64,000 bases of DNA from Bin87 sp965243255 (GCA_965243255.1 CBDEUH010000004.1:434001-498000); one strand, 5' to 3'; shown: positions 1 to 8,516, counted from the stretch's first letter. The notes: generated from the letters alone by a model not told the origin. Program-made: numbers and translations.

Positions 1-211
1 GCGTCGCCAGCAGCATCACGCACTTGTTTTCCAGTTCGTCCTGCAGCCGGTCGATCTCGTCGTCGGCGTCAACAACCTCCTGGGCCAGCGCAGTGTCCTG
101 CGTCTCCAGGGCCTTCAGCGCCCGCCGTGTCGCCGATTCAACGTGCTGCCCCATTTCGGACAGGCTGGTTTGCAGGTCGGTCAGGTCGCGGTCATAGTCG
201 GAACGTAACAT
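1..211 (-). CDS. phoU: PhoU, phosphate signalling/transport regulator (partial)
   Basis: The gene runs off the left edge; only the N-terminal 70 residues are present, starting at an ATG at 211 (MLRSDYDRDLTDLQ...). The amphipathic, acidic helix pattern (DADDEIDRLQDELE) is that of the first PhoU helical repeat. PhoU proteins link the Pst transporter to the PhoR sensor and restrain phosphate uptake. A purine-rich AGGGAGGGG lies just upstream. It is the last gene of the leftward pstC-pstA-pstB-phoU operon, 47 nt after pstB, and this context is the main support for the name. Confidence 0.85.
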   Translation of the reverse strand, partial: MLRSDYDRDLTDLQTSLSEMGQHVESATRRALKALETQDTALAQEVVDADDEIDRLQDELENKCVMLLAT

Positions 212-258
212 TTTGGCCCCTCCCTGGTCCGTGCCGGGCCGCTCGCCACCCGGCGGCC

Positions 259-1044
259 TTAGCCGAACCGCCCGGTGATGTAGGCTTCGGTGCGCTCGTC
301 GGTGGGATTGGTGAACAGGGTCCGAGTGTCGCCGAATTCTATCAGATGCGCAATCCGGTCTTCGTCCGGCATCAGAAACGCCGTCTTGTCCGACACGCGA
401 CCGGCCTGCTGCATGTTGTGGGTTACGATAACGATGCTGTAGCGCTTCTTCAACTCCTGCATCAGTTCTTCAATGGCCAGCGTAGCGATGGGGTCCAGCG
501 CCGAGCACGGCTCGTCCATCAGGATGACGCTCGGCTCCACCGCCAAAGCCCGCGCGATGCAAAGGCGCTGCTGCTGCCCGCCCGACAACGCCAGCGCCGA
601 TTCCTTCAGCCGGTCCTTCACTTCGTCCCAAAGTGCCGCGCCCCGCAGCGATTCCTCCACGATCTCGTCCATGCTCCCGCTGAACCCGTTGATGCGCGGG
701 CCAAAGGCGATGTTGTCGTAGATCGACTTGGGAAACGGGTTGGGACGCTGGAATACCATGCCAATCCGGTAGCGTATCTGCGTCGGGTCCGACCCCGCGG
801 CGTACAGGTTGAAATCGCCGAACCACATCTCACCTTCCATCCGGAAGATCTCGATGAGGTCGTTCATCCGGTTGATGCACCGCAGCAGCGTGCTCTTGCC
901 GGCTCCGCTGGGGCCGATGATCGCCGTGATCTCGTTCTCCGGCATATCCATGGTCACCCCTTCGATGACCTTGTTGCTGCCGTAATAGACGCCCACGTCA
1001 ATGGCCCGGATGGCCGGACGGATCGCCACTTCCGTTGCCGCCAT
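259..1044 (-). CDS. pstB: Phosphate ABC transporter ATP-binding protein PstB
   Basis: 261 residues, the usual PstB length. It powers high-affinity phosphate import at the inner face of the membrane. The Walker A motif GPSGAGKS is near residue 44, the ABC signature LSGGQQQR near 153, and Walker B VILMDEP follows; PstB-typical stretches include GMVFQRPNPFPKSIYDNI and the H-loop VTHNMQQA. It follows pstA by 6 nt, so the two are probably translationally coupled. Confidence 0.97.
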   Translation of the reverse strand: MAATEVAIRPAIRAIDVGVYYGSNKVIEGVTMDMPENEITAIIGPSGAGKSTLLRCINRMNDLIEIFRMEGEMWFGDFNLYAAGSDPTQIRYRIGMVFQRPNPFPKSIYDNIAFGPRINGFSGSMDEIVEESLRGAALWDEVKDRLKESALALSGGQQQRLCIARALAVEPSVILMDEPCSALDPIATLAIEELMQELKKRYSIVIVTHNMQQAGRVSDKTAFLMPDEDRIAHLIEFGDTRTLFTNPTDERTEAYITGRFG

Positions 1045-1050
1045 GTTGAT

Positions 1051-1953
1051 TTACCCCCTCTGGTTCTTCTGTAGCCGGTTGCGCAGGAAGATCGCAAAGG
1101 CGTTCATCCCCAGCAGCATTACCAGCAGCACGATGATGCCCGCCGCCGCCAGCTGGTGAAACTCCTCCTGCGGCTTGGAAATCCACACGTATATCTGGAT
1201 CGGCAAAACGGTGAAACGGTCCAGCGGATGGGCCGGCGCGAAGGGCACAAAGGACAGCGCCCCCATGATTACCAGCGGCGCCGCCTCTCCCATCGCCCGG
1301 CTCACCGCCAGGATGATGCCCGTCAGGATGCCGGGCATGGCCTGGGGCAGCACCAGCCGCCACACCACCTGCCACTTGGTTCCCCCCAGCGCGTAGCCGC
1401 CCTCCCGTATCGACGACGGAACTGCCCGGATGGCCTCCTGCGACGAGACGATGACCACCGGCATAATTAGCAGCGCCAGCGTCAGCCCCGCCGACAGCGT
1501 GCTCTTGCCCAACGCGAACAGCGCCACGAAGATGCTCAAACCCAGGATGCCGTACACGATGGACGGAACCGCCGCCAGGTTCTGAATGTTTATCTGAATC
1601 AACTCGGTGATGCGGCTGCCCCCCGCGTACTCCTCCAGGTAAATCGCCGCCGATACGCCCACGGTGAAGGACACGAACCCGCAGATTGCCATCACCCACA
1701 ACGTGCCCACGATGGCCGGGAATAGACCCGACCTGACTGCTTCCCTGGATGCTCCTTCCGTGAACAGGGTGATCAGCGAGGCTCCTTCCAGCCCGTACCA
1801 GGCCAGCGCTTCCGCTATCACGCTGTACAGCAGCGCCACCAGCATTATAAGCGCGATGGCCACCGCGGCGACGCACACGCCGTAGAAAACGGCGGCGTTG
1901 CGCTTCCGAGACGACAGCCGGCGACGGTATTGCTGTTCCGTTCCCATCGCCAT
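1051..1953 (-). CDS. pstA: Phosphate ABC transporter permease PstA
   Basis: 300 residues with about six hydrophobic segments; one of the two membrane subunits of the PstSCAB phosphate importer. The permease coupling region is visible as EGGYALGGTKWQVVWRLVLPQAMPGILTG. The start codon overlaps the pstC stop by one base (TAATG at 1951-1955), which implies coupled translation. No phosphate-binding protein PstS is encoded in the part of the locus seen here. Confidence 0.95.
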   Translation of the reverse strand: MAMGTEQQYRRRLSSRKRNAAVFYGVCVAAVAIALIMLVALLYSVIAEALAWYGLEGASLITLFTEGASREAVRSGLFPAIVGTLWVMAICGFVSFTVGVSAAIYLEEYAGGSRITELIQINIQNLAAVPSIVYGILGLSIFVALFALGKSTLSAGLTLALLIMPVVIVSSQEAIRAVPSSIREGGYALGGTKWQVVWRLVLPQAMPGILTGIILAVSRAMGEAAPLVIMGALSFVPFAPAHPLDRFTVLPIQIYVWISKPQEEFHQLAAAGIIVLLVMLLGMNAFAIFLRNRLQKNQRG

Positions 1954-3290
1954 TATTCGTACACCTCGCGGAACTTGGCGACGATATACTGGCTGGCCAG
2001 GTTCATCAGCAGCGTGATGATAAACAACGTGATGCCCACCGCGAACAGCGCCTGGAACTGGGCTGTGCCCGGAATGGCATTGTCGCTGAAGTTCGTGGTG
2101 GCCATGAACCCGGTCATCGTGTACACCGGCTCCAGCGGATTGAACGTAAGCTTCTCGTTCTGCCCGGCGGCGATGAACACAATCATCGTTTCCCCCACCG
2201 CCCGGGACATCCCCAGGATGAACGCGGCCACGATGCCCGAGAGCGCAGCCGGCACCACCACCTTGGTCGCCACCTCAACCTTGGTCGCCCCCAGCGCGTA
2301 GGCGCCCTCCCGCAGCGCCAAGGGCACCGCCCGCATCGCGTCCTCGCTCAGGCTGGACACCATGGGAATGATCATCACCCCCATCACGATGGCGGCCGAC
2401 AGAGCGTTGAAGATGCCCACCTCATCGCTGACCATGCGCAGCAGCGGCGTGATGAAAAACAGCGCGAAGAACCCGTACACCACCGTGGGTATGCCGGCCA
2501 GCACTTCCAGAACCGGCTTGGTAATCGCCCGCAGCCTGGGGTGCGCGTACTCGCTTAGGAAAATCGCGCTCAGCAGGCCCAGCGGCACCGCCACCAGCAT
2601 CGCCAGCATGGCGATCATCAACGTCCCCACCAGTAGCGGCCAGATGCCATAGGAGCGCGGCACCAGCAGCGTGCGCCACTTGGTGTCCGTAAAGTACCGA
2701 TGCCACCTGACCTTTTCCGGTACCGCGAAGGAGTCCGTTTGCACCGCCACGCCCATGCTGGCCCCGGCAATCGCGGCCACGCTCACCTTGTAAGACCGGC
2801 CGGCGCTGCCGTCGGCGATCACGCAGGAGGTTCGCCCCGGCCCCAGGTTCTGGCAATCCGACAGGTCCGTCTCCAGGCTGGGCTCAATGGAAACCTGGTA
2901 GCCGGTGGGCGGCGCCCCCACGTTGGGCCGGTCCCAGTTGACGTAAATCAGCGAGTCCGTCGTGGCCTCCACATGGACTCGTGGAATGATGCCCGGCGCC
3001 AGCGTCGTCGGCGCCGCTTCGGAGCCGGTCAACCCCAGGGCCTCGCTGGTAACTTCCAGCTCGCTGCGCTTTTCCTGGTAAAAGTCGGTGGTGAAGAATC
3101 TCACGCCCTCAAACAACAGCACCGACACGATGCCCACCGTGGTCAGGATGGATATGGTGGCCAAAATAAAAAGCACCCACTTGACAATGCGTTCAAGTAG
3201 GTACTTACTGCCGCTCCCGGTTAATGGTGTACCGGCTGCAGGTGGGGCGGCGGTCCCCGTCTTGGGGCCGATTAGCTTGGCGAAGAGCAA
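1953..3290 (-). CDS. pstC: Phosphate ABC transporter permease PstC with inserted FN3-like domain
   Basis: 445 residues, well above the roughly 300-320 usual for PstC. After a first membrane helix (about residues 35-60) there is an extracytoplasmic insertion of about 130 residues. Its centre, about 99-190, reads like a fibronectin type III fold (PRVHVEATTDSLIYVNW...GYQVSIEP...YKVSVAAI) and has two Cys (146, 156) that could form a disulfide. The permease core follows, with EYAHPRLRAITKPVLEVLAG and the coupling loop REGAYALGATKVEVATKVVVP. It is the first gene of the operon and is divergent from the gene at 3484. Confidence 0.92.
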   Translation of the reverse strand: MLFAKLIGPKTGTAAPPAAGTPLTGSGSKYLLERIVKWVLFILATISILTTVGIVSVLLFEGVRFFTTDFYQEKRSELEVTSEALGLTGSEAAPTTLAPGIIPRVHVEATTDSLIYVNWDRPNVGAPPTGYQVSIEPSLETDLSDCQNLGPGRTSCVIADGSAGRSYKVSVAAIAGASMGVAVQTDSFAVPEKVRWHRYFTDTKWRTLLVPRSYGIWPLLVGTLMIAMLAMLVAVPLGLLSAIFLSEYAHPRLRAITKPVLEVLAGIPTVVYGFFALFFITPLLRMVSDEVGIFNALSAAIVMGVMIIPMVSSLSEDAMRAVPLALREGAYALGATKVEVATKVVVPAALSGIVAAFILGMSRAVGETMIVFIAAGQNEKLTFNPLEPVYTMTGFMATTNFSDNAIPGTAQFQALFAVGITLFIITLLMNLASQYIVAKFREVYE

Positions 3291-3483
3291 CCCGGTTCAC
3301 CTTTGGTTCGCTGGCTGGCCCGGCGGGTTAGGTTCTTGGCTGGACGCTGCGTTTGCCTCAAGGCATGATTATAATAAGGCCCGCCGACGCCTTTCGGCAA
3401 CCCACAATCTGCCGATAATCCAAATACCGCCCCTTGATATTCGCCATGCCAGGCCCGTCAAGAGGCCCCAGCGAGGGAATGAG
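3291..3483. promoter_or_regulatory. Divergent intergenic region, pst operon / luciferase-like gene
   Basis: 193 nt between two divergent starts. An AT-rich island at 3366-3376 contains TATAAT on the plus strand (3370-3375) and also on the minus strand (3373-3368). Neither has a well-spaced -35, so promoter assignment is tentative. I saw no clear Pho-box direct repeats. Confidence 0.3.
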
Positions 3484-4512
3484 TTGAGCCAGAAACTGCA
3501 ACTGAGCGTGGTTGACCAGTCGCCCATGCGCGAGGGCAGCAGCGCCGGCGTGGCGTTGCGGGAAACCATCCAATTGGCCCAGGCCGTCGAGCGTCTCGGC
3601 TACCAGCGCTATTGGGTCGCCGAACACCACAACCTGCCCAACTTCGCCGGCACCGCTCCGGAGGTGATGATCGGCCAGATTGCCGCCCACACCCAGCGCA
3701 TCCGGGTCGGTTCCGGCGGCGTGATGCTCCCCCACTACAGCGCGTTGAAGGTCGCCGAAACCTTCCGCATCCTCGACTCCCTCTATCCCGACCGCATCGA
3801 CCTGGGAATTGGCCGGGCCCCCGGCAGCGACCAGATTACCGCGGCCGCCCTGGCCTACCCCAGTATGCCCAAGGATGTCCGCCACTTCCCCCAGCAGGTC
3901 CGCGATGTAATCAACTACCTGGGCGACACCCTGCCCGACGACCACCCGTTCAACGAGGTGGCCGCCGCGCCCAACGAGTCTGAAACGGCCCCTCGGGTCT
4001 GGCTGCTGGGCTCCCGCTACGAGTCTGCCTTCATGGCCGCCAGGATGGGCCTGCCCTTCGCCTACGCCCACTTCTTCGGCCTCGGCGCCTCCGACGGCCC
4101 CCAAATCGTCGAGTCCTACCGCCAGAACTTCGAGCCGTCCGAGTACCTGCCGGAACCTCTGGTCAACGTGGGCGTCCAGGTGCTGTGCGCCGACACCGAG
4201 GAAGAGGCCCGCCGCATCGCCTCCAGCCGCAACCTGGGCCGCCTGCGCTCCGTTACCGGCCGGGCCAACGGCATACCCTCGCCCGAGGTGTCAGCCAACT
4301 ACAAGTACCTCGCCAACGAGTGGCAGTTCGTCCAGCAATACCTGCGCAACTGCGTTGACGGCGACCCCCAGCAGGTGAAAGCCGGCCTGGAAAAGGTCGC
4401 CGAAGACTACCAGACCACCGACCTCAGCGTGGTAACCATCTGCTACCACTACGAAGACCGCGTGCGCTCCTACGAGCTGGTGGCGGAGGCTTGCGGCCTG
4501 GAACCCATCTAG
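3484..4512 (+). CDS. Luciferase-like (LLM class) flavin-dependent oxidoreductase
   Basis: 342 residues from a TTG at 3484, preceded by GAGGG at 3473-3477. This start gives the family N-terminus QLSVVDQSPMREG, whereas the frame stays open upstream to 3088 across the promoter region. The protein matches the bacterial luciferase-like monooxygenase fold (TIM barrel, FMNH2/F420-type): RYWVAEHHNLPNFAGTAPEV, RIRVGSGGVMLPHYSALKVAE and RIDLGIGRAPGSD are hallmarks of the MsnO8-like subgroup. The substrate cannot be told from sequence. Such genes are abundant in SAR202-type Chloroflexota. Confidence 0.9.
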   Translation: MSQKLQLSVVDQSPMREGSSAGVALRETIQLAQAVERLGYQRYWVAEHHNLPNFAGTAPEVMIGQIAAHTQRIRVGSGGVMLPHYSALKVAETFRILDSLYPDRIDLGIGRAPGSDQITAAALAYPSMPKDVRHFPQQVRDVINYLGDTLPDDHPFNEVAAAPNESETAPRVWLLGSRYESAFMAARMGLPFAYAHFFGLGASDGPQIVESYRQNFEPSEYLPEPLVNVGVQVLCADTEEEARRIASSRNLGRLRSVTGRANGIPSPEVSANYKYLANEWQFVQQYLRNCVDGDPQQVKAGLEKVAEDYQTTDLSVVTICYHYEDRVRSYELVAEACGLEPI

Positions 4513-4584
4513 GCCTAGGCCCAGCCTCCTACCACCTCCCCACCGTCATTCCCGCGACTCCACCGTCAGTCCTGCGACCCCACC

Positions 4585-4610
4585 GTCATTCCCGCGAAGG
4601 CGGGAATCCA
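4585..4610. repeat. Short palindromic intergenic repeat (GTCATTCCCGCG type)
   Basis: GTCATTCCCGCG-AAGG-CGGGAATCCA, a 26-nt hairpin-forming unit. Degenerate copies precede it at 4545 and 4564 (GTCAGTCCTGCG). It lies between two convergent genes. Confidence 0.85.
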
Positions 4611-4631
4611 GGGGCAGGGTGGGCTGTCAGC

Positions 4632-5357
4632 CTATGCCCCCAGCTTAGCTGCCAGGTCAACGAAGTTCTCCGCCACCACGTTGAACGACGGGTCCGGTGT
4701 CGGGTCCGGCGTCCGGTCTGGCCCATGCTCCCGCGGCCGCGGCACGAACGCCGTCCGCAGGCCCACCTTCGCCGACGCCAACAGGTCCCCCTGGTGCGCC
4801 GCCACCATCATCACCTGCTCCGCCTTCAGGCCCAGCAGCTTCACCGCGGTGCCGTAGCTCTCCGGGTCGGGCTTGTAGTGCTGCGCCACCTCGGCCCCCA
4901 GGATGCAGTCCCAGGGCATCCCGCCGTTCTTGGCCATGTTGGTCATCAGCGCGATGTTGCCGTTGGACATGGGCGATATGATGAACCTGTTCTTCAGCCG
5001 GTACAGGCCCGGCACGCTGTCCGCCCAGGGCCGCAGATTGTGCCAGAAGTAGGTAACCTCCATCTTCTCGTCGTCGTTCAGCCCGCTGATTTCGAACTCG
5101 TCCAGCACGTCGTCCAAAGACATGCGATGCAGCGCGTCCAGGTTGGTCCAGGGCAATTCGCCGTTGCGCACCTTGTCCATGTAGGGACGATACTTCCCCC
5201 GCCAAGCGTCGGCGAAAGCTCCCCAGTCCCGCTCGATGCCCTTGATGCGCCCCATGTTGGCGCATTGCTCAATGATGCTGGAACGCCAGTCAACCACGGT
5301 GCCGAAAACGTCAAAGATACAGGCCCGCACGTCCAGGCCCAAAGCAGAGTCCGCCAT
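4632..5357 (-). CDS. Haloacid dehalogenase type II (HAD superfamily)
   Basis: 241 residues. HAD motif I is FDVFGTVVDW with the nucleophile Asp at residue 16, the form found in L-2-haloacid dehalogenases. The motif II Ser region is ISPMSNGN, the motif III Lys is in YKPDPESYG, and the last motif reads VMMVAAHQGDLLASAKVGLRTAFVPRP, as in type II dehalogenases. Members hydrolyse C-halogen bonds of short 2-haloacids, but the family also contains enzymes with other substrates, so the substrate is uncertain. It stands alone, convergent with the gene at 3484. Confidence 0.88.
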   Translation of the reverse strand: MADSALGLDVRACIFDVFGTVVDWRSSIIEQCANMGRIKGIERDWGAFADAWRGKYRPYMDKVRNGELPWTNLDALHRMSLDDVLDEFEISGLNDDEKMEVTYFWHNLRPWADSVPGLYRLKNRFIISPMSNGNIALMTNMAKNGGMPWDCILGAEVAQHYKPDPESYGTAVKLLGLKAEQVMMVAAHQGDLLASAKVGLRTAFVPRPREHGPDRTPDPTPDPSFNVVAENFVDLAAKLGA

Positions 5358-5431
5358 AATCTGTTTTCTCCTTATCAGTGGCAGCCCTGTGCTGCCAGTG
5401 CCCCCGTTATCCTAGCACATCCCTCATTCCC

Positions 5432-5456
5432 CTCATCCTGAGCCTGCCGAAGAATG
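5432..5456. repeat. Dispersed repeat, TCATCCTGAGCCTG type
   Basis: CTCATCCTGAGCCTGCCGAA followed by GAATG. A second copy lies at 8558-8582 (21 or more of 25 bases the same). Both lie between genes. Confidence 0.7.
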
Positions 5457-5494
5457 CCCCTTCATCACCATCTCCGTCATTCCCGCGCTTCCCC

Positions 5495-5520
5495 GTCATT
5501 CCCGCGCAGGCGGGAATCCA
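5495..5520. repeat. Palindromic repeat that forms the 3' end of the hydrolase gene
   Basis: GTCATTCCCGCG-CAGG-CGGGAATCCA. A partial unit precedes it at 5475. Read on the minus strand it encodes the last residues (GFPPARE) and the TGA stop of the alpha/beta hydrolase at 5496-6266. Confidence 0.85.
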
Positions 5521-6266
5521 GGTGCGGGGTGCGGTTGGCCAATCCCCAACAATATCCCCGCCAACTCCCCCGGCGCAGTGATCATCGGGTCGTGCCCCGT
5601 GTCAATGTGGTGCACGCCCCAACCCGACGCTGCCGCCCGCTCCGCCACCGACTCAAACCCCGACTCGCTGCACAGCACGAACTCCCGCCGCAGGGTAGCG
5701 GCTTCGGCCCGTCCCGTTCGCACCGGCTGGGAAAAGGTCAGCGTCGGCTGAGGCGACAGCCGGGGCAGCACAAAGGCCTGGTCCTCCGGGTCGGTGATAG
5801 CCCAGCGCTCTGCGATCTCCTCCGCCGTCGTGGGCGCCGCCATGAAGGGAGCGCCGTCGGCGATGTGCCTCCGGATGCGGTCGACGAAATCCGGGCCCCG
5901 CACCGCCTCCAGCTGGTCAACCATCGCCTCGCCGTCCTCCGGCGCAACCCCGTTGACATAAACCAGCGCGGCGATGCGCTCCGGAACCACCTCGGCAACG
6001 CCCGTAATCACCATCCCCGCGTAGGCGTGTCCCACCAGCACGGCGTCGCTGATGTCCTCGGATTCCAGCAGCTGCGCGATGTCCCGCACGTGCAGGTCCA
6101 GGTTCAGTACGGCCGGTGGAATCAGATACGCCAGGTGCCCGCGCTCACCCAGCCCGGTAAGGCTGGGAGTCAGCGCCGTATGCCCGGCCCTCCGCAGCAG
6201 CGGCGCCGTCTTCCACCAGCACCACCCGCCGTGCCACGCCCCATGTATGAGAACGAAAGTAGCCAT
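5496..6266 (-). CDS. Alpha/beta hydrolase fold protein with altered nucleophile elbow
   Basis: 256 residues, close to plant methylesterase/hydroxynitrile-lyase-like and bacterial salicylate-esterase-like proteins: VLIHGAWHGGWCW near the N-terminus (oxyanion HG) and a late His in DTGHDPMITAPGELA. Where the family has GHSYGG this protein has GHAYAG, so the nucleophile Ser is Ala at residue 81. The usual acid region (CTxDxxI) reads CSESGFES. It may be a non-hydrolytic member, a lyase-like enzyme or an inactive homologue. The last residues come from an intergenic-type repeat. The gene starts 10 nt after the stop of the dehydrogenase at 6276, in the same direction. Confidence 0.82.
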   Translation of the reverse strand: MATFVLIHGAWHGGWCWWKTAPLLRRAGHTALTPSLTGLGERGHLAYLIPPAVLNLDLHVRDIAQLLESEDISDAVLVGHAYAGMVITGVAEVVPERIAALVYVNGVAPEDGEAMVDQLEAVRGPDFVDRIRRHIADGAPFMAAPTTAEEIAERWAITDPEDQAFVLPRLSPQPTLTFSQPVRTGRAEAATLRREFVLCSESGFESVAERAAASGWGVHHIDTGHDPMITAPGELAGILLGIGQPHPAPGFPPARE

Positions 6267-6275
6267 CCAATGCCT

Positions 6276-7364
6276 CTACATCATCACCACCGACCGCAGC
6301 ACCTCGCCCCGCTCCATCCGCTCAAACGCCTCCTCCACGCCGCTGATGCCGATCCGCTCGGTAACGAAAGCGTCCAGCTCCAGCCGCCCCTGCTGGTACA
6401 GGTCGATGAGCATCGGAAAGTCCCGGCTGGGCAGGCAGTCGCCGTACCAGGATGATTTCAGCGAACCGCCGCGCCCGAACACCTCAATCAGCGGCAGCTC
6501 GATTTTCATGGTGGGGTCCGGCACGCCCACTAGCACCACCGTCCCAGCGTGGTCCCGAGCGTAGAAGGCCTGCTCGTAGGTTACCGGATTGCCCACCGCC
6601 TCAATTGCCACGTTCACGCCGTTGCCGTCGGTGAGGGCTCGGATGGCTTCCACCGGATCGGTATCCGTGGAGTTGACCGTGTGCGTGGCGCCGAACCCCC
6701 TGGCCCATTCCAGCTTGCGTTCGTCGATGTCCACGGCGATGATGGTATGCGCCCCCGCCAGTCGCGCCCCGGCCACCGCCGCGTTGCCCACGCCGCCGCA
6801 CCCGATCACGGCTACCGAGTCACCCCGGCTCACGCCACCGGTGTTCATCGCCGCGCCCAGCCCGGCCATCACGCCGCAGCCGATCAGCCCGGCCGCCGCC
6901 GGACTGGCCTCCGGGTCAACCTTCACCGCCTGCAGCGCGTCAACCAGCGTCAGCTCGCAAAACGCCCCGATGCCCAGGGCCGGCGATAGCGCCGTGCCGT
7001 CGGGCAACGTCATCGGCTGCCCGGCGTTGCGGCTGGCGAAGCAGTACCAGGGCCGCCCCCGACGGCACGAACGGCAGTCACCGCAGGGCGCGCGCCAGGC
7101 CAGGATCACAAAGTCGCCGGACTGCACGTTGGTTACGCCCTCCCCAACTTTCTCCACCACGCCGGCCGCCTCGTGCCCCAGCAGGAAGGGAAACTCGTCG
7201 TTGATGGCTCCCTCCCGGTAGTGCAGATCGGTGTGGCAGACGCCGCAGGCCTGCACCCGCACCAGCGCCTCGCCCTCGCCGGGGTCCGGCACCAGTATCG
7301 GCGTCAGCTCCACCGGCGCGCCCTTCGCTCGTGATATCACCCCTTGAACTTCGTTGACCCCCAT
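6276..7364 (-). CDS. Zinc-dependent dehydrogenase, S-(hydroxymethyl)mycothiol dehydrogenase-like
   Basis: 362 residues, medium-chain zinc alcohol dehydrogenase. Catalytic zinc ligands are in ACGVCHTDLHYREG (about residues 39-52) and GHEAAG (64). The structural zinc Cys cluster is CGDCRSCRRGRPWYC (about 94-108), and the NAD-binding Rossmann motif is VIGCGGVGNAAVAGARLAG. ALGIGAFCELTLV, KSSWYGDCLPSRDFP and EVLRSVVMM match the actinobacterial mycothiol-dependent formaldehyde dehydrogenase (MscR) closely. That enzyme oxidises the formaldehyde-mycothiol adduct. Whether this organism makes mycothiol is not shown by the window, so the thiol cofactor is open. Confidence 0.85.
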   Translation of the reverse strand: MGVNEVQGVISRAKGAPVELTPILVPDPGEGEALVRVQACGVCHTDLHYREGAINDEFPFLLGHEAAGVVEKVGEGVTNVQSGDFVILAWRAPCGDCRSCRRGRPWYCFASRNAGQPMTLPDGTALSPALGIGAFCELTLVDALQAVKVDPEASPAAAGLIGCGVMAGLGAAMNTGGVSRGDSVAVIGCGGVGNAAVAGARLAGAHTIIAVDIDERKLEWARGFGATHTVNSTDTDPVEAIRALTDGNGVNVAIEAVGNPVTYEQAFYARDHAGTVVLVGVPDPTMKIELPLIEVFGRGGSLKSSWYGDCLPSRDFPMLIDLYQQGRLELDAFVTERIGISGVEEAFERMERGEVLRSVVMM

Positions 7365-7410
7365 ATCAATTCCCTCCGTGTCAGCCGCCTGCTGGCCGCT
7401 TCGCAGCGGG

Positions 7411-7416
7411 TATAAT
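7411..7416 (+). promoter_or_regulatory. Possible -10 element (TATAAT)
   Basis: A consensus TATAAT lies 126 nt upstream of the nucleoside hydrolase start with no convincing -35 at 16-18 nt. The leader would include the palindromic repeat at 7488. Confidence 0.35.
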
Positions 7417-7487
7417 GCCTCAACCCTTTGCCCCCGTCAAAACCACACCCGTCATCCCAACCCTCACCCCGTCATTCCGGCCCACCT

Positions 7488-7514
7488 GTCATTCCGGCGA
7501 AGGCCGGAATCCGG
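7488..7514. repeat. Short palindromic repeat (GTCATTCCGGCG variant)
   Basis: GTCATTCCGGCG-AAGG-CCGGAATCCGG, a variant of the 4585 unit with GG/CC in the stem. It lies in the leader of the gene at 7542; two degraded half-units precede it at 7451 and 7471. Confidence 0.8.
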
Positions 7515-7541
7515 AGCCCCCTCGCATCAGACCTTGCCACT

Positions 7542-8516
7542 ATGCCCAAGCGCGTCATCATTGACACCGACCCCGGCGTTGACGACACCGCCGCCATCCT
7601 GCTCGCCCTGGCCAGCCCCGAGCTGCACGTCGATGCGCTCACCGCCAGCTACGGCAACGGCTCCATGCCCCAGTGCGCCGCCAACGCTCGGCATATCCTA
7701 AACGTCGCCGGCCGCAGCGACGTCCCCGTCTATCCCGGCGCCCGCGGCCCCTTGCTCCGCCCGCCCAACTCCAACTGGGCCGCCCACATCCACGGCAACG
7801 ACGCCCTGGGTGGCATCGCCGACTCCGATGCCAATGCCCCCACCCCTACGGACGCCGTAGCCCAACACGCCGCCCTGGAGATTGCCCGCCGCGCCCTGGA
7901 ATCTCCAGGCGAGATTACCCTGCTCGCCCTGGGCCGGATGACCAACATCGCCCTGGCCCTGCGGCTCGCGCCGGAAGTCGCCGACGCCCTGGCCTCCGTG
8001 GTAGTCATGGGCGGCGCCGTCCGGGTTCCCGGCAACGTTTCCCCCGTGGCCACCGCCAACCTGCACGAAGACCCTGAGGCAGCGGCAATCCTCTACGATT
8101 CCGGCGTCAGCATCCTGCAGGTCGGCCTCGACGTTTGCGACCGCTGCGGACTTTCCGACGAGCAGTTTGAACGCTTGCGAGAATGTCCGGCCCCGGCAAT
8201 GCAAATGCTGGTATCCGCCTCGGCCTACACCCAAAGCGCCTACCGCCGCCTGGGCCGCCTGGCCGATGGCGAAGCCGTGCGCTACAACGACGTGCCCGCC
8301 GTCGCCGCCGCCATCGACCCCACGCTGATGAATACCCGTCGCCTGCCCGTGGCAATAGATACCGGCAGCGACCTGACCAGAGGCCAAACCGTCGCCGATT
8401 GGTACGGCCTGACCGGACGCGCCGCCAACGCTGACGTATGCCTCGACGTTGACCCCAACCGCCTCACCGAGCTGCTGGTGCAGCGTTTGACCGACTACCC
8501 TTGGCCTGAGAAGTAA
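7542..8516 (+). CDS. Nucleoside hydrolase (IunH/RihA-like)
   Basis: 324 residues from the ATG at 7542. The Ca2+-binding Asp cluster DTDPGVDD (residues 8-15) begins right after the start as in all inosine-uridine nucleoside hydrolases, so the frame's upstream extension across a repeat is not coding. LALGRMTNIALAL and VVMGGAVRVPGNVSPVATANLHEDPEAA are family motifs. It hydrolyses the N-glycosidic bond of nucleosides in salvage; base preference cannot be read from sequence. It ends just before a hairpin at 8521. Confidence 0.9.
   Translation: MPKRVIIDTDPGVDDTAAILLALASPELHVDALTASYGNGSMPQCAANARHILNVAGRSDVPVYPGARGPLLRPPNSNWAAHIHGNDALGGIADSDANAPTPTDAVAQHAALEIARRALESPGEITLLALGRMTNIALALRLAPEVADALASVVVMGGAVRVPGNVSPVATANLHEDPEAAAILYDSGVSILQVGLDVCDRCGLSDEQFERLRECPAPAMQMLVSASAYTQSAYRRLGRLADGEAVRYNDVPAVAAAIDPTLMNTRRLPVAIDTGSDLTRGQTVADWYGLTGRAANADVCLDVDPNRLTELLVQRLTDYPWPEK

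Noticed and set aside
4545..5520. Repeats as a CRISPR array
   Set aside because: Copies are few, irregularly spaced and scattered over the whole window, with no cas genes.
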